Shown here one piece after another: positions 34,817 to 43,537 of a DNA stretch of 60,188 nucleotides. This stretch comes from CAYWMD01 sp964458575 (GTDB taxonomy: Bacteria; Verrucomicrobiota; Verrucomicrobiia; Limisphaerales; JADLHS01), in contig CAYWMD010000039.1 of the NCBI GenBank assembly GCA_964458575.1, positions 1 to 60,188 of the forward strand, written 5' to 3'. The notes beneath the pieces are model-generated. The model did no database searches, was not told the origin of the DNA, and saw nothing but the letters and a program-made list of their open reading frames with translations. A program made the position numbers and the translations under genes. How positions within the stretch are numbered: the stretch's first letter is position 1; each line of letters starts with the position of its first letter.

Positions 34817-35644
34817 TCAAATGTTCGGTGCGAAGGCAACAAGCTCGCGATAGCTTGCAAGAATTGACTGCAATGCCGCCACGAATCCCGCTGTCTTTTG
34901 CTCCAGGGGAACTGCCTGCGGCGTTTCCAGAATGATTTCAAACGGTCGGGGCCGCGCTTCGGGTGGGGCGGACAGAACGCCGCGGAAGGTGTCGCGGATG
35001 ACTCCGTCGTTGGCGGTGAAGCCGTCAATCACCGCCGCCCGGTTGCGCGGAATAAACGGTTCAGCCGCTTTCAGCGCAGGTTCGATGAGATGCTCCGTGA
35101 GTGTCGCGCCATGCGCGTAACCGTAGAAGCCGTGGCTCGTGTCGTCGGTGTGAAGGGAGATAATCCCGTGAAAGGCGTTTACCCGGAGTTCGGATTCCAG
35201 ATATCCGACTTCCAACTCACGCGAACCGGTCCAGAATTCACGGTTCAAGTCTTTGCCTGTTCGAGAGCATCGCGAGTTCGACTCGAATCCCGTCGGGTTG
35301 CACAGCGGGTAGATGAACAGACAATAGCCAGTGGCAATCTCCGGCTTGGCCTCGAGCAGCTTGAGAAACTGAACGAGCGCAAACACACCTTCCGGTTCGT
35401 CGCCATGAATCCCGGCAAACAATCCAATCCGTATCGGCTCATCGCCGCCGCTCGGGCCGATGAACGTGTATCGGGGAAGGGTAGCAACGCCGTCCGCCAG
35501 GTCGAATTGTTGTGCGTGATTCGCAATGATGTTCGGCGAGTTGCTGGCCAAGGCATTTAGCAACTCCCAGAGGTCATTGGCTGACCGCTTGGAACTGCCA
35601 GGGCTTGGCCGGCTTTCAATTTCACGCGCCATCACTGCATTCAT
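34817..35644 (-). CDS. M14-family zinc deacylase/peptidase (aspartoacylase-like)
   Basis: A 275-residue protein of the succinylglutamate desuccinylase/aspartoacylase branch. Zinc ligands are in GLFAGIHGDEPEG (HxxE) and SLHTDD (third His); DLNREFW is the substrate-binding motif of the group. The catalytic Glu near the C-terminus is probably in RPFEIILETPQ. It may hydrolyse an N-acyl amino acid or trim a peptide; the natural substrate is unknown. There is no signal peptide. A well-formed promoter lies just upstream and the divergent Rrf2 regulator starts 160 bases away. Confidence 0.85.
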   Translation of the reverse strand: MNAVMAREIESRPSPGSSKRSANDLWELLNALASNSPNIIANHAQQFDLADGVATLPRYTFIGPSGGDEPIRIGLFAGIHGDEPEGVFALVQFLKLLEAKPEIATGYCLFIYPLCNPTGFESNSRCSRTGKDLNREFWTGSRELEVGYLESELRVNAFHGIISLHTDDTSHGFYGYAHGATLTEHLIEPALKAAEPFIPRNRAAVIDGFTANDGVIRDTFRGVLSAPPEARPRPFEIILETPQAVPLEQKTAGFVAALQSILASYRELVAFAPNI

Positions 35645-35668
35645 AGGTTTTCCTGTCGCACGCGCGAA

Positions 35669-35696
35669 AGACTACAAGTAAACTCGACAATGTCAA
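35669..35696 (-). promoter_or_regulatory. Sigma-70-like promoter for the M14 gene
   Basis: On the minus strand TTGACA (35696-35691) is a perfect -35, and TAGTCT (35674-35669) a moderate -10 at 16-base spacing, 25 bases upstream of the M14 start. Confidence 0.55.
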
Positions 35697-35763
35697 TGGA
35701 TAAAGTGCAGAACTATTTTTGGCTTATTTTCCGAGGTGAAGTGACACCTTGCGGGATAAGATC

Positions 35764-35797
35764 ACAATCTTGACCATTGCAGTCGAGATTGTATGAT
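35764..35797 (+). promoter_or_regulatory. Promoter with overlapping inverted repeat for the Rrf2 gene
   Basis: TTGACC (35770-35775) and TATGAT (35792-35797) at 16-base spacing make a promoter whose start would be at or next to the ATG at 35804, giving a leaderless mRNA. ACAATCT (35764-35770) and AGATTGT (35786-35792) form an inverted repeat covering both boxes, a candidate operator for autoregulation. Confidence 0.6.
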
Positions 35798-35803
35798 GCT
35801 GCC

Positions 35804-36265
35804 ATGAAACTGTCAGTTCGAAGCGAATATGCCCTCCGCGCGTTGATAGCTTTGGGAGAAACCTATGAGCAGGGCATCGTTCGCATCCAGGCGATTTCAG
35901 AGCGGGAGAAAATTCCAAAACGTTTTTTGGAGCAGATATTGAATGACCTGCGCTCCGGTGGGTTTCTGGAAAGTCGGCGTGGCATTGCGGGTGGTTATCG
36001 TTTGGCGTGCCCGCCGCAGGATATCTCCCTGGCCAAACTCATTCATTACATCGAAGATGCGTTGCCGCAAACACCCCTGCCCCTCGTACGACCCGGCTCA
36101 CGCGGTCAACCGCCCGATGCATCAATGGTTGCCATTGCGAGCCTCGTCGCCGAAGTGCGTGATGCCATGCGCGCTGTGCTGGAGAAACTCACACTGGCAG
36201 ACCTGTGTGAACGAACGCAACGGTTTCGCCACGAAGCCGGCGGCGGCGTGGATTATGTGATCTGA
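35804..36265 (+). CDS. Rrf2-family transcriptional regulator
   Basis: A 153-residue winged-helix regulator. MKLSVRSEYALRALIAL is the standard Rrf2 N-terminus, IPKRFLEQILNDLRSGGFLES the recognition region and RRGIAGGYRLACPP the wing. The three closely spaced Cys of IscR/NsrR that bind an Fe-S cluster are missing; the only Cys are in the wing and near residue 133. This resembles CymR-like cysteine-metabolism regulators, which fits the neighbouring cys operon. The ATG at 35804 is used. It is divergent from the M14 gene and may control it, the cys genes and itself; this is inference from position. Confidence 0.85.
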   Translation: MKLSVRSEYALRALIALGETYEQGIVRIQAISEREKIPKRFLEQILNDLRSGGFLESRRGIAGGYRLACPPQDISLAKLIHYIEDALPQTPLPLVRPGSRGQPPDASMVAIASLVAEVRDAMRAVLEKLTLADLCERTQRFRHEAGGGVDYVI

Positions 36266-36353
36266 AAGCGCAGCGAGTTATGGTCAACGCCGTAATTCTG
36301 GCTTCGATGTCTTGGTCGGTGCGCAAGATTGAGCCTGGACCAGCTAATTACAG

Positions 36354-39332
36354 CTACTGCGTCGCCGTTGAAATGTACTCGAGCAAGTCCGCCATGCTTT
36401 GCTCGGTCAACCCGGCTTCGAGACCTTCGGGCATCACCGATTGTCCCTGACTGGCCATTTTGGCGATGTTGGCGCGGGGGATGACAGTTTCCTTCCCGTA
36501 GGCCTGGCGCAAGGTGACGCTGGTCGTGGTTTCATTCACAACCAATCCCAGCATGCTTTCGTCATCCTTGGTGTCCACGACGTAGGCAACGAACTCGGGC
36601 CGCACCTCAGCATTGGGGTCAATAAGGTTGGTAAGAATTTTCTCCTTGCCGGTGTTTTTCACCGTCACGAAATCCGGCCCCAACGATGACCCCTCGCCGC
36701 TGGCGCGATGACAGGAAACGCAACGCTCCTCATAAATCTTCTTCCCGCGCGCCGCGTCTCCCTTGAGTTGCAGCGCCGGCAGGAAGCGAGCGATGATTTC
36801 CTGTTTCGAACTGGCGGACTTGGCGGTGAAAGTTTTGCCGGCCAGTTGACGCACCGCATTGTCCTTGTGATTTAGCAGGAATTTCACCTGGGTGGAATCC
36901 AGCACGTTCGGCCGGATCGCGCCGCTTGCGATGGCCTGCAACAGGGCAGTCGCGCGATCAGCCCGGGCCAGCAAGACGTCGAGCGCGCCGGCCCGCAATC
37001 GCGGCGTCAACGTGTTCCACCGCTGCGTCAGCTCCGGCCCCAGTTGCGGATTGGAAAACCGCGCCAGCGTGGCCAGCGCAGCAAGTTGGACTGGCTGCGA
37101 TTGTTTCTGGTCGAGCAAACCCAGCAGCAAGCTGGCGGATTCCGCATAGCTCGTATAGGCCAGCAGTTCGATGGCGGGAACCCGCCGGGCGTCCGGCGTG
37201 GCGTCGTTGCGCGCGGCGGCCGTTGCCATCGTCAGGATGTTGGTGACGAAACCGCCGGCGGACGAAAGCGGCCGATGCGCGCGCGCCATACCGTCGCCCA
37301 ATGCGCAGGTCATCGTGAACATCAACGCCGGTTCGTTCATTTTTTCGAGGAAGCCCAGCACTTCGGCGATTTCTTCGTGGCGATTCTTGGCGCCAACCAG
37401 CGCCACGATCTGCCGCAGAAACTGCTGGCCCGGCTTCGACTCGCGGAACGGCGCATCCGCCGACAACCGCGTGAACATTTCGCCCGCACCGTCGGCCAGC
37501 GACGATAGAATCGCCGCCTGCGTCCAGGAACTGTCTGCGTCCCGGCGGGCGATCATGGCCAGCGGTTCGATTTTTCCCGCCCCTTTCACCTCGCCCAGCG
37601 TGAACGCAAGCTGGTAACGCACCGTGATGGCCGGGTCCGCGGTCAGCGCCAGTAACCGCGCCCAGATTTTCGCGGGTGGAACGCCTTCGGCAAAAAACTT
37701 TTCCGACAACTCGATGGCGTGTTCGCGCACGGCTGCGTCGGTGTCATTCAATGCCGTCAAAATGTTCGCTTCTTTCAGCGCGCCGAAACCGCTGAGCACG
37801 TACAGCGCATGGAGTCGGGCCAATGGCGACTTGGAACTTTGCTGAAGTTTCACCAGTCCCCGCACGGCCGACTGGTCCCGCCGCTCGAACAGCAACCGGG
37901 CGGCGGTTTCCCGATGCCAGGCGTTTTTGTTTTCAAGCATGGCGACGAGGTCCTTCGTGGAAGCCTTGCCGAGCTTCGGTCGTGGCCGGGCTTTGAATCC
38001 GTCCGGGGCGATGCGATAAATGCGGCCGCGATCATTCCCGGAATTCAAATCAAGCAGCTTCTTGATCGTTTCCGGCAACGACCACGGGTGTTCGATGACC
38101 TCCCGGTACATGTCGCAAACATAGAGGCAGCCGTCGGGCGCGTTGGCCATCTGCACCGGTCGAAACCAAAGGTCCGTGGACGTGAGAAATTCCACCTTCT
38201 GCTCGTCCGGCGGACGTTCCGCGACCAACCGCACGCCTTCGTACCGGATTTTTTTCCGGTGAATCAGATTGCTGCCGACATCGCAGGTGAACGCATCCCC
38301 GACAAAATCCTCGGGCCAGGCATCGCCGCGATAAATCGTAATGCCCGTGGCGGACGTAAAATAACCGGAGGCGCGTCCGCCGCCTTCGATCGGGCCGGCC
38401 ACCGTGCCCGCCACGCGCCATTTGGTCCGGATGACGCGCCACGCCTCCTCCGGGCTGGTGCGATAGACCTCCGCCGCCGGGCCGTCCACCGGAATGTCCA
38501 CCAACGCGGGCGGCATGTTGTAAAACGTGTTCCGCTCGCCGTAGCGCGCTTCATACATGAAGGTCTGGATGTGATGCGAATTGCTGCAAACAAATTTGCG
38601 CCCGTGGTTGTTGAAGCACATCCCGTATTGGCCGCCGCCGTTTTCCGGCGCGAAGGCGAAGGTGCGCGGATCGAAGTTGAAATCGCGACCGCGTAATTCG
38701 AGCGCCGTGGCGTCGGCTGCGTCCGCGCGTTTCACCATGCCACCGTTGCCGGCCGTCTGGCCGTGAATGCGATTATCCAATCCCCAGCGCAGACAGTTCA
38801 CCAGCGCCTGCACGTTCAATTTGTCGCCCTTGCCGGCGCCGAACCCGGTGAACACCACCCGGCGCACGTCGGCTTTGCCGTCACCATTGGTGTCCTTGCA
38901 GTAGAGGATGTCCGGCGACGTCGCAATGAAAATGCCCCCGTCGTAGCACAGCACCCCGGTGGGCCACGGCAGGTCGTCCACATAAACCGATGCCTTGTCG
39001 AAAATGCCGTCGTCATTTGTGTCCTCCAGCATCCGGATGCGGCCCAGATGCGGCGTCACATTGCGCATCTCCGAATAATCGCGCATTTCGACGACGAACA
39101 GCCGGCCATTTTCGTCGAAGCAGATTTCGATGGGGTCATACACGAGCGGTTCGGCCACCGCGAGTTCGAGATGAAAGCCCGGTTTGACTTGAAATGTTTT
39201 GAAGACATTGGACGTTTCGACCGGCGGCACGCGGGGCAGGTCTTCCGGTTTGAGATCCGGAGCAGCGGCGCGGGCAGTGAGGGTGAGGCTCGTCAGGATG
39301 GGAGCGATGGGCAAAAATGATTTACGTTTCAC
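36354..39332 (-). CDS. PVC-type CxxCH protein: membrane-bound-dehydrogenase-like propeller, HEAT repeats, cytochrome c
   Basis: A secreted protein of about 992 residues typical of planctomycetes and verrucomicrobia. After a signal peptide (FLPIAPILTSLTLTARAAA), residues about 40-440 form a beta-propeller related to soluble glucose/sorbosone dehydrogenases (EICFDENGRLFVVEMRDYS, EDTNDDGIFDKASVY, KDTNGDGKAD with calcium-type repeats). A long alpha-helical HEAT-like region follows, and the C-terminal 130 residues are a cytochrome c with heme site CVSCH and a GSSLGPDF loop. Such proteins are linked to oxidation of complex polysaccharides or sugars in the periplasm, mostly by gene context. The start is probably the GTG at 39332; ATG codons at 39359 and 39374 are possible. 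Confidence 0.88.
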   Translation of the reverse strand: MKRKSFLPIAPILTSLTLTARAAAPDLKPEDLPRVPPVETSNVFKTFQVKPGFHLELAVAEPLVYDPIEICFDENGRLFVVEMRDYSEMRNVTPHLGRIRMLEDTNDDGIFDKASVYVDDLPWPTGVLCYDGGIFIATSPDILYCKDTNGDGKADVRRVVFTGFGAGKGDKLNVQALVNCLRWGLDNRIHGQTAGNGGMVKRADAADATALELRGRDFNFDPRTFAFAPENGGGQYGMCFNNHGRKFVCSNSHHIQTFMYEARYGERNTFYNMPPALVDIPVDGPAAEVYRTSPEEAWRVIRTKWRVAGTVAGPIEGGGRASGYFTSATGITIYRGDAWPEDFVGDAFTCDVGSNLIHRKKIRYEGVRLVAERPPDEQKVEFLTSTDLWFRPVQMANAPDGCLYVCDMYREVIEHPWSLPETIKKLLDLNSGNDRGRIYRIAPDGFKARPRPKLGKASTKDLVAMLENKNAWHRETAARLLFERRDQSAVRGLVKLQQSSKSPLARLHALYVLSGFGALKEANILTALNDTDAAVREHAIELSEKFFAEGVPPAKIWARLLALTADPAITVRYQLAFTLGEVKGAGKIEPLAMIARRDADSSWTQAAILSSLADGAGEMFTRLSADAPFRESKPGQQFLRQIVALVGAKNRHEEIAEVLGFLEKMNEPALMFTMTCALGDGMARAHRPLSSAGGFVTNILTMATAAARNDATPDARRVPAIELLAYTSYAESASLLLGLLDQKQSQPVQLAALATLARFSNPQLGPELTQRWNTLTPRLRAGALDVLLARADRATALLQAIASGAIRPNVLDSTQVKFLLNHKDNAVRQLAGKTFTAKSASSKQEIIARFLPALQLKGDAARGKKIYEERCVSCHRASGEGSSLGPDFVTVKNTGKEKILTNLIDPNAEVRPEFVAYVVDTKDDESMLGLVVNETTTSVTLRQAYGKETVIPRANIAKMASQGQSVMPEGLEAGLTEQSMADLLEYISTATQ

Positions 39333-39418
39333 AGGTATCGGCGCGTATTCAGACAGCATCGCGTGCAAGTGCAAGATTTTTTCGTTCTGCGGGCATGGTA
39401 AACTGGCGTGCGATTTCT

Positions 39419-39579
39419 CCTCACCCTAACCCTCTCCCTCGGGGAGAGGGGACAGTCACCGGCCGTTTCTGGTTTGCGAATGTTCGTCAGGCAATTTCCG
39501 TGGCACGACAGTTCGAGAATCGGCGGATGATTCTCCCTCTCCGGCCCGCACGAGCGGGAGGGAGAGGGCTGGGGTGAGG
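39419..39579. repeat. 161-base MITE-like element with 22-base terminal inverted repeats
   Basis: The left end 39419-39440 (starting CCTCACCC) is matched by the reverse complement of the right end 39558-39579 with two differences. Internal hairpins (CCCTCTCCC with GGGAGAGGG) lie near both ends. No gene is encoded between. It fills most of the 328-base gap between the PVC-type gene and the next gene and resembles dispersed repeats seen in many GC-rich genomes. Confidence 0.75.
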
Positions 39580-39660
39580 TAGGGTCTTTCGCTCCGCCGC
39601 GCAAACTTGTCTTGGAGCTAAAGGATTGACCTCCGTTGGTCGGCGTTTTATCCAAGACGC

Positions 39661-40113
39661 ATGAACGGCAGAGAGGTTTTACAGACTGGGTTGAAGTACA
39701 TTCGTGAATTCTTGGGGCAAGTCCTTGCGACTTTGGGTGGGCTAATGGTGGCAGTGGCTTTTTATGCTCCGTTTTCTTCGGATTCCCCCAAGCCAACCTT
39801 GAGCGACGTTGTCCGATTTCTCACGATAGGGGCATTATTACTTTGCGGCGGCATTTTGTTACTCAGGCCAAAGAAAGCGCATGCCTGTTATTGGGAGCCG
39901 GCGGTTTGGGGAATGATCTCAAGCGCGGGCACCCTAGCTTTCACCATCTGCATAATCTTTGTGGTTCGCATTCCAAGCGAAGTTACGCCTCGGTGGCTAT
40001 GGGGAGTTGCAGCGCTCACGGCGATAGTAGGCCTGCTCACTGCGATCACGTGCATAGCAACGGGAGTCTCAGCAATCTTGGGCTCGAAGCCAAAAACAGA
40101 AGAGAACATTTGA
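39661..40113 (+). CDS. Small membrane protein of unknown function
   Basis: A 150-residue protein with four probable membrane helices: VLATLGGLMVAVAFYAPF, FLTIGALLLCGGILLL, MISSAGTLAFTICIIFVV and LWGVAALTAIVGLLTAITC. There is no recognised family. The composition (fewer charged residues, AT-richer codons such as TTA and AGC) differs from the neighbouring GC-rich genes, which suggests acquisition or weak selection. The gene lies immediately after a MITE-like repeat and 94 bases before the symporter gene. The coding potential is moderate. Confidence 0.55.
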   Translation: MNGREVLQTGLKYIREFLGQVLATLGGLMVAVAFYAPFSSDSPKPTLSDVVRFLTIGALLLCGGILLLRPKKAHACYWEPAVWGMISSAGTLAFTICIIFVVRIPSEVTPRWLWGVAALTAIVGLLTAITCIATGVSAILGSKPKTEENI

Positions 40114-40207
40114 TCGTGTCGCCTGACGAATCATCCGACTCGTTTAAAGAATGGCGACCGAAATACGCTCGCCGCGTAGGGCATGCTCTGGCTCAATTGA
40201 AAGACGC

Positions 40208-41827
40208 GTGACCCACCAACTCGACCTCGTCCTCTTCGGCCTCTACCTCGTGGCCAACATCGCGCTGGGTCTGTGGGTCGCGCGGCGCAAGACATCCGGC
40301 GCCAAAGACTACTTCCTCGCCGGAGACCGCCTGCCGTGGTACGCCATCGGCGGCTCGATCATCGCGGCCAACATCAGCACGGAGCATTTCATCGGCATGG
40401 TGGGCATCGCCTACGCCGTGGGTTTCGTCGTGGCGCAATGGGAATGGGGCAACTGGTTCACGTTCTCGGTGTTGATCTGGATTTTCCTGCCTTACTTCAT
40501 TCGCGGCGGCCTTTACACGATGCCGGAATTCCTGGAGCGCCGCTACAATTCCACCTGTCGCTACCTGTTCGCCGTCTGTTCGCTCGTGTTGTGGATCATC
40601 GCGCAAATGGCCGTGGTGATGCTCGCCGGCGGCAAGGCGATGAAGGGCATGTTCGGCATTGATGAAACGGTGACCATCATCGCGCTGGCTGTGCTGGCGG
40701 GGAGTTACACGATTTACGGCGGGTTGATCTCGGTGGCGTGGACGGATTTTCTCCAGTTCGTGGTCATGATGCTTGGCGGGCTGATCGTGACGGTGATCGG
40801 ATTGAATCAAGTCGGCGGGCTGCACAACCTCATGTTGGATTCGCCGGAGAAGTTCAAAATCATCTATCCCATCACGGACAAGGATTATCCGTGGTTCGGG
40901 GTGTGGACGTTGTTCATCTCGGTGGGCGTGTGGTACAACTGCACGAACCAGTTCATCGTCCAACGCTGCCTCGGGGCGCGCAGTGAATGGGACGCGCGGA
41001 TCGGCGTGGTGTTCGCGGGTTTCATGAAAATCCTGCTGCCGTTGCTGGTGGTCATTCCGGGCATCATCGCGTTCAAGCTGTATCCGGGGTTGACCGACAA
41101 GGACCTCGCGTTTCCGACCTTGGTGCGTGATCTCGTGCCGATGGGGTTGAGTGGCATCGTAATGGCGGGGCTGGCCAGCGGGATGTTGTCGCACATCAGT
41201 TCGGTGCTCAACTCGTGCAGCACGGTGTTCACGATGGACCTCTACAAACCGTTTCTGGGCCGGAACAAACCGGAGCAGCATCTCGTTCGTGTGGGTCGCG
41301 TGAGCGGCTTTGTGATTCTGGCGGTGGCGACGTTGCTGGCGATCTGGTTCAGCCGGCAACAACTCGGCGTGTTCCTGTTGATTCAAAATGTTGGCGCGTG
41401 GGTGGCATCGCCCATCGCGGCGGTGTTTTTGCTGGGCGTGTTGTGGCGGCGGACCACGGCGGCGGCGGCGACATTCGTTCTGTTGTTCGCGTTTCCGTTC
41501 ACCTATCTGCTGGAATATCACCTGTTCAAAAAGGTTTCGTGGCTGATGCCATGGGACAACTGGCTGAACCGAACATTCGTGGTGTGGGCGATTTCGATGC
41601 TGTTGCTGGTGGTCATATCGCTGTTCACCCGCGCGCCCGACCCGGAACGCATCCGCGGCATCATCTGGTCGTGGCAGGTGGCAAAGCTGCCGGAAGCCGA
41701 GCGTGAACGAAATCGCGGCGTGCGCAATCTGTTCCTGTGGTGGGCGATTTTCGTCGGATTGATGGCGGCGATGTATGCGTATATGATCTGGTTTCAATTC
41801 TGGGGGCCGGGGGCGCAATCGCGATAG
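40208..41827 (+). CDS. Sodium/solute symporter, SSS family
   Basis: A 539-residue inner-membrane transporter with 13-14 helices of the SGLT/PutP family, importing a sugar or small organic solute with Na+. Characteristic segments are KDYFLAGDRLPWYAIGGSI near residues 31-49, ANISTEHFIGMVG (helix 1 Na+ site), YTMPEFLERRYN and ASGMLSHISSVLNSCSTVF (helix 8, where the SS residues coordinate Na2). The GTG at 40208 (VTHQLDLVLFGLY) is the natural start; the frame extends to 40151 with hydrophilic sequence. The sugar-type subgroup is favoured by the C-terminal half, but the substrate is not determined. Confidence 0.92.
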   Translation: MTHQLDLVLFGLYLVANIALGLWVARRKTSGAKDYFLAGDRLPWYAIGGSIIAANISTEHFIGMVGIAYAVGFVVAQWEWGNWFTFSVLIWIFLPYFIRGGLYTMPEFLERRYNSTCRYLFAVCSLVLWIIAQMAVVMLAGGKAMKGMFGIDETVTIIALAVLAGSYTIYGGLISVAWTDFLQFVVMMLGGLIVTVIGLNQVGGLHNLMLDSPEKFKIIYPITDKDYPWFGVWTLFISVGVWYNCTNQFIVQRCLGARSEWDARIGVVFAGFMKILLPLLVVIPGIIAFKLYPGLTDKDLAFPTLVRDLVPMGLSGIVMAGLASGMLSHISSVLNSCSTVFTMDLYKPFLGRNKPEQHLVRVGRVSGFVILAVATLLAIWFSRQQLGVFLLIQNVGAWVASPIAAVFLLGVLWRRTTAAAATFVLLFAFPFTYLLEYHLFKKVSWLMPWDNWLNRTFVVWAISMLLLVVISLFTRAPDPERIRGIIWSWQVAKLPEAERERNRGVRNLFLWWAIFVGLMAAMYAYMIWFQFWGPGAQSR

Positions 41828-41840
41828 CCGGAACGATTCC

Positions 41841-41972
41841 GTAGGACGGGCGTCGCGCCTGTCTCTAACTACAAAGAACGCTCGCTTGAACTGTGTTTGA
41901 TCCGGTGCGATTTGACGCACCCCTTGGGGCCGAATTCCGCAGAGATGGAAACAGGCACGACACCCGTCCTAC
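41841..41972. repeat. 132-base element with 25-base inverted termini
   Basis: The left end 41841-41865 (GTAGGACGGG...) and the reverse complement of 41948-41972 agree at 22 of 25 positions. No gene is visible inside. The motif GTAGGACGGGnGTC...CCTGT looks like a dispersed verrucomicrobial repeat and sits between the symporter and the aminotransferase genes, upstream of the latter's start. Confidence 0.7.
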
Positions 41973-42064
41973 GCGGCTCTGCGGCAGACGGGACGTCCGC
42001 CGCTACGGAGGGATCGGCGATTGTAAAATCACGCCTCTTGCGTCTACACTCATTCCACGATTTG

Positions 42065-43450
42065 ATGAACACTCATTTGTCTTTGGAAAAAGTTCTCGGT
42101 CCGCAAGGGCGCGGCATCAGCGCCGCGATGCGGGCGGGATTGCAGTTCATTGACCGCCACAACACGGCCCGATTGCTGGGTCACGTCGGGAAGACCATTC
42201 GCAGCGTGCCCGCGTTCCAGCCGATTGAGAAATCCGTCCTCCAGGATTCCTACGGCGGCAAACAGACCGGGCCAAGCGATGATTTTCTGGTCGGGCGGGG
42301 ATTGTTTTATCTCGGCGAACAGCGGCGGTTGTTTCTGGATTGCAGTTCGGGTCACTACCAGATGACGTGGGGTTACAATCACCCGGCGTTGTGCGCAGCG
42401 GCGGAAGCGGCCAATCGGGCCGGCATTTGCTGGGACAATCATTCCAACATCCCGCAAGCGCCGGTCAAACAACTCGGCCACCGGCTCATTCAACTGGCCA
42501 ACGCGCCCGGTGAAACCGATCCACTCAACACGGTGCTGCTGGGCGTTTGCACCGGCTCGGTGGCGTGCGCAGCGGCGCTGAAGATTCAGCTCAAGGTTTT
42601 CCAACGCGACCGCGGCGCGAAGGCCCGGCCCGTCATCATCACGCTCAACGGAAATTATCACGGCTCGGACATGGTGCCGCAGTTCATGCGCGGCATGTGG
42701 TCGCATCTCCAACGCCCCATTGATGTGGTGATTGTCGAGCCGAACGACCCGAACGCGCTGGAGCGTGCCTTTCGCAAACACGGTTCGCGCGTGGCCGGTT
42801 TTTGGGCCGAACCGATCCTGATGAATCGCGAAGTGATTGCCGTTGAACCCGATTACCTGCGGCTGGCGCAGAACTGGTGTCGCCGCGTGGGGGCGCTGAT
42901 GTGCATTGACGAAATCCAGACCGGGTTCTGGCAGCCGGAGGTGTTCGAGTATCGCACGCTGGGCCTGCAACCGGACCTGGTGGTTCTCGGCAAGGGCATG
43001 ACCTGCGGCTTCCATCCTTTGTCCGGCGTGATGTTCCGCGAGCGTCACGACGTGCTCGAACAATATGACGCCATCAGCACCAATGGCGGGGCGGCGCTGC
43101 CTGCGTTTGTGGCGTTGTGCTCGCTCGAAATGATTCAGGAGTGGGCCGACGATTTGCGCGACATCGGCCAGCGAATTGAAACAGGCTTTCGCGACCTGGC
43201 CGCGGAATTTCCCGAGCACCTCGCGGCAGCGCACGGACGCGGCTATCTGGCCGGACTCAAGTTTCATCGAGTCGAAGCCGCGCTGTGGTTCCATCGCCGG
43301 CTGCTGGATGCCGGAGTGTGGACGCGGGCGCACGCCTATCACGCCGGCCACAGCACCGTGTTGACCAAGCTGGGTTTGCTCGCGGATGAACCGGTGGTGG
43401 ATTTCGTCGTTGCCAGCTTCCGCAAGCTGCTGCGGACACAGTCGCGCTGA
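42065..43450 (+). CDS. Class III (fold type I) aminotransferase
   Basis: A 461-residue PLP enzyme. CIDEIQTGFW contains the Asp that holds the PLP pyridine nitrogen; LVVLGKGMTCGFHPLSGVMF contains the Schiff-base Lys; HSNIPQAPVK and VCTGSVACAAALKIQL are cofactor-phosphate regions. It belongs with ornithine, GABA, diaminobutyrate or similar omega-aminotransferases; the exact substrate is unknown. The ATG at 42065 (MNTHLSLEK) is preferred because the frame upstream runs through the inverted-repeat element. No pathway partner is adjacent. Confidence 0.88.
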   Translation: MNTHLSLEKVLGPQGRGISAAMRAGLQFIDRHNTARLLGHVGKTIRSVPAFQPIEKSVLQDSYGGKQTGPSDDFLVGRGLFYLGEQRRLFLDCSSGHYQMTWGYNHPALCAAAEAANRAGICWDNHSNIPQAPVKQLGHRLIQLANAPGETDPLNTVLLGVCTGSVACAAALKIQLKVFQRDRGAKARPVIITLNGNYHGSDMVPQFMRGMWSHLQRPIDVVIVEPNDPNALERAFRKHGSRVAGFWAEPILMNREVIAVEPDYLRLAQNWCRRVGALMCIDEIQTGFWQPEVFEYRTLGLQPDLVVLGKGMTCGFHPLSGVMFRERHDVLEQYDAISTNGGAALPAFVALCSLEMIQEWADDLRDIGQRIETGFRDLAAEFPEHLAAAHGRGYLAGLKFHRVEAALWFHRRLLDAGVWTRAHAYHAGHSTVLTKLGLLADEPVVDFVVASFRKLLRTQSR

Positions 43451-43537
43451 TCCGGCAAAAAGCTGTTCCGCAGTTGCCGCCGTGAATTGCAGCAGGCAAG
43501 CTCTGCGCGTGCTTGTCCCGATTCGACCTTTACCAAC

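Noticed and set aside
40193..41920. Minus-strand open frame of 575 codons
   Set aside because: Antisense shadow of the SSS symporter, with very high Arg/His/Gln content.
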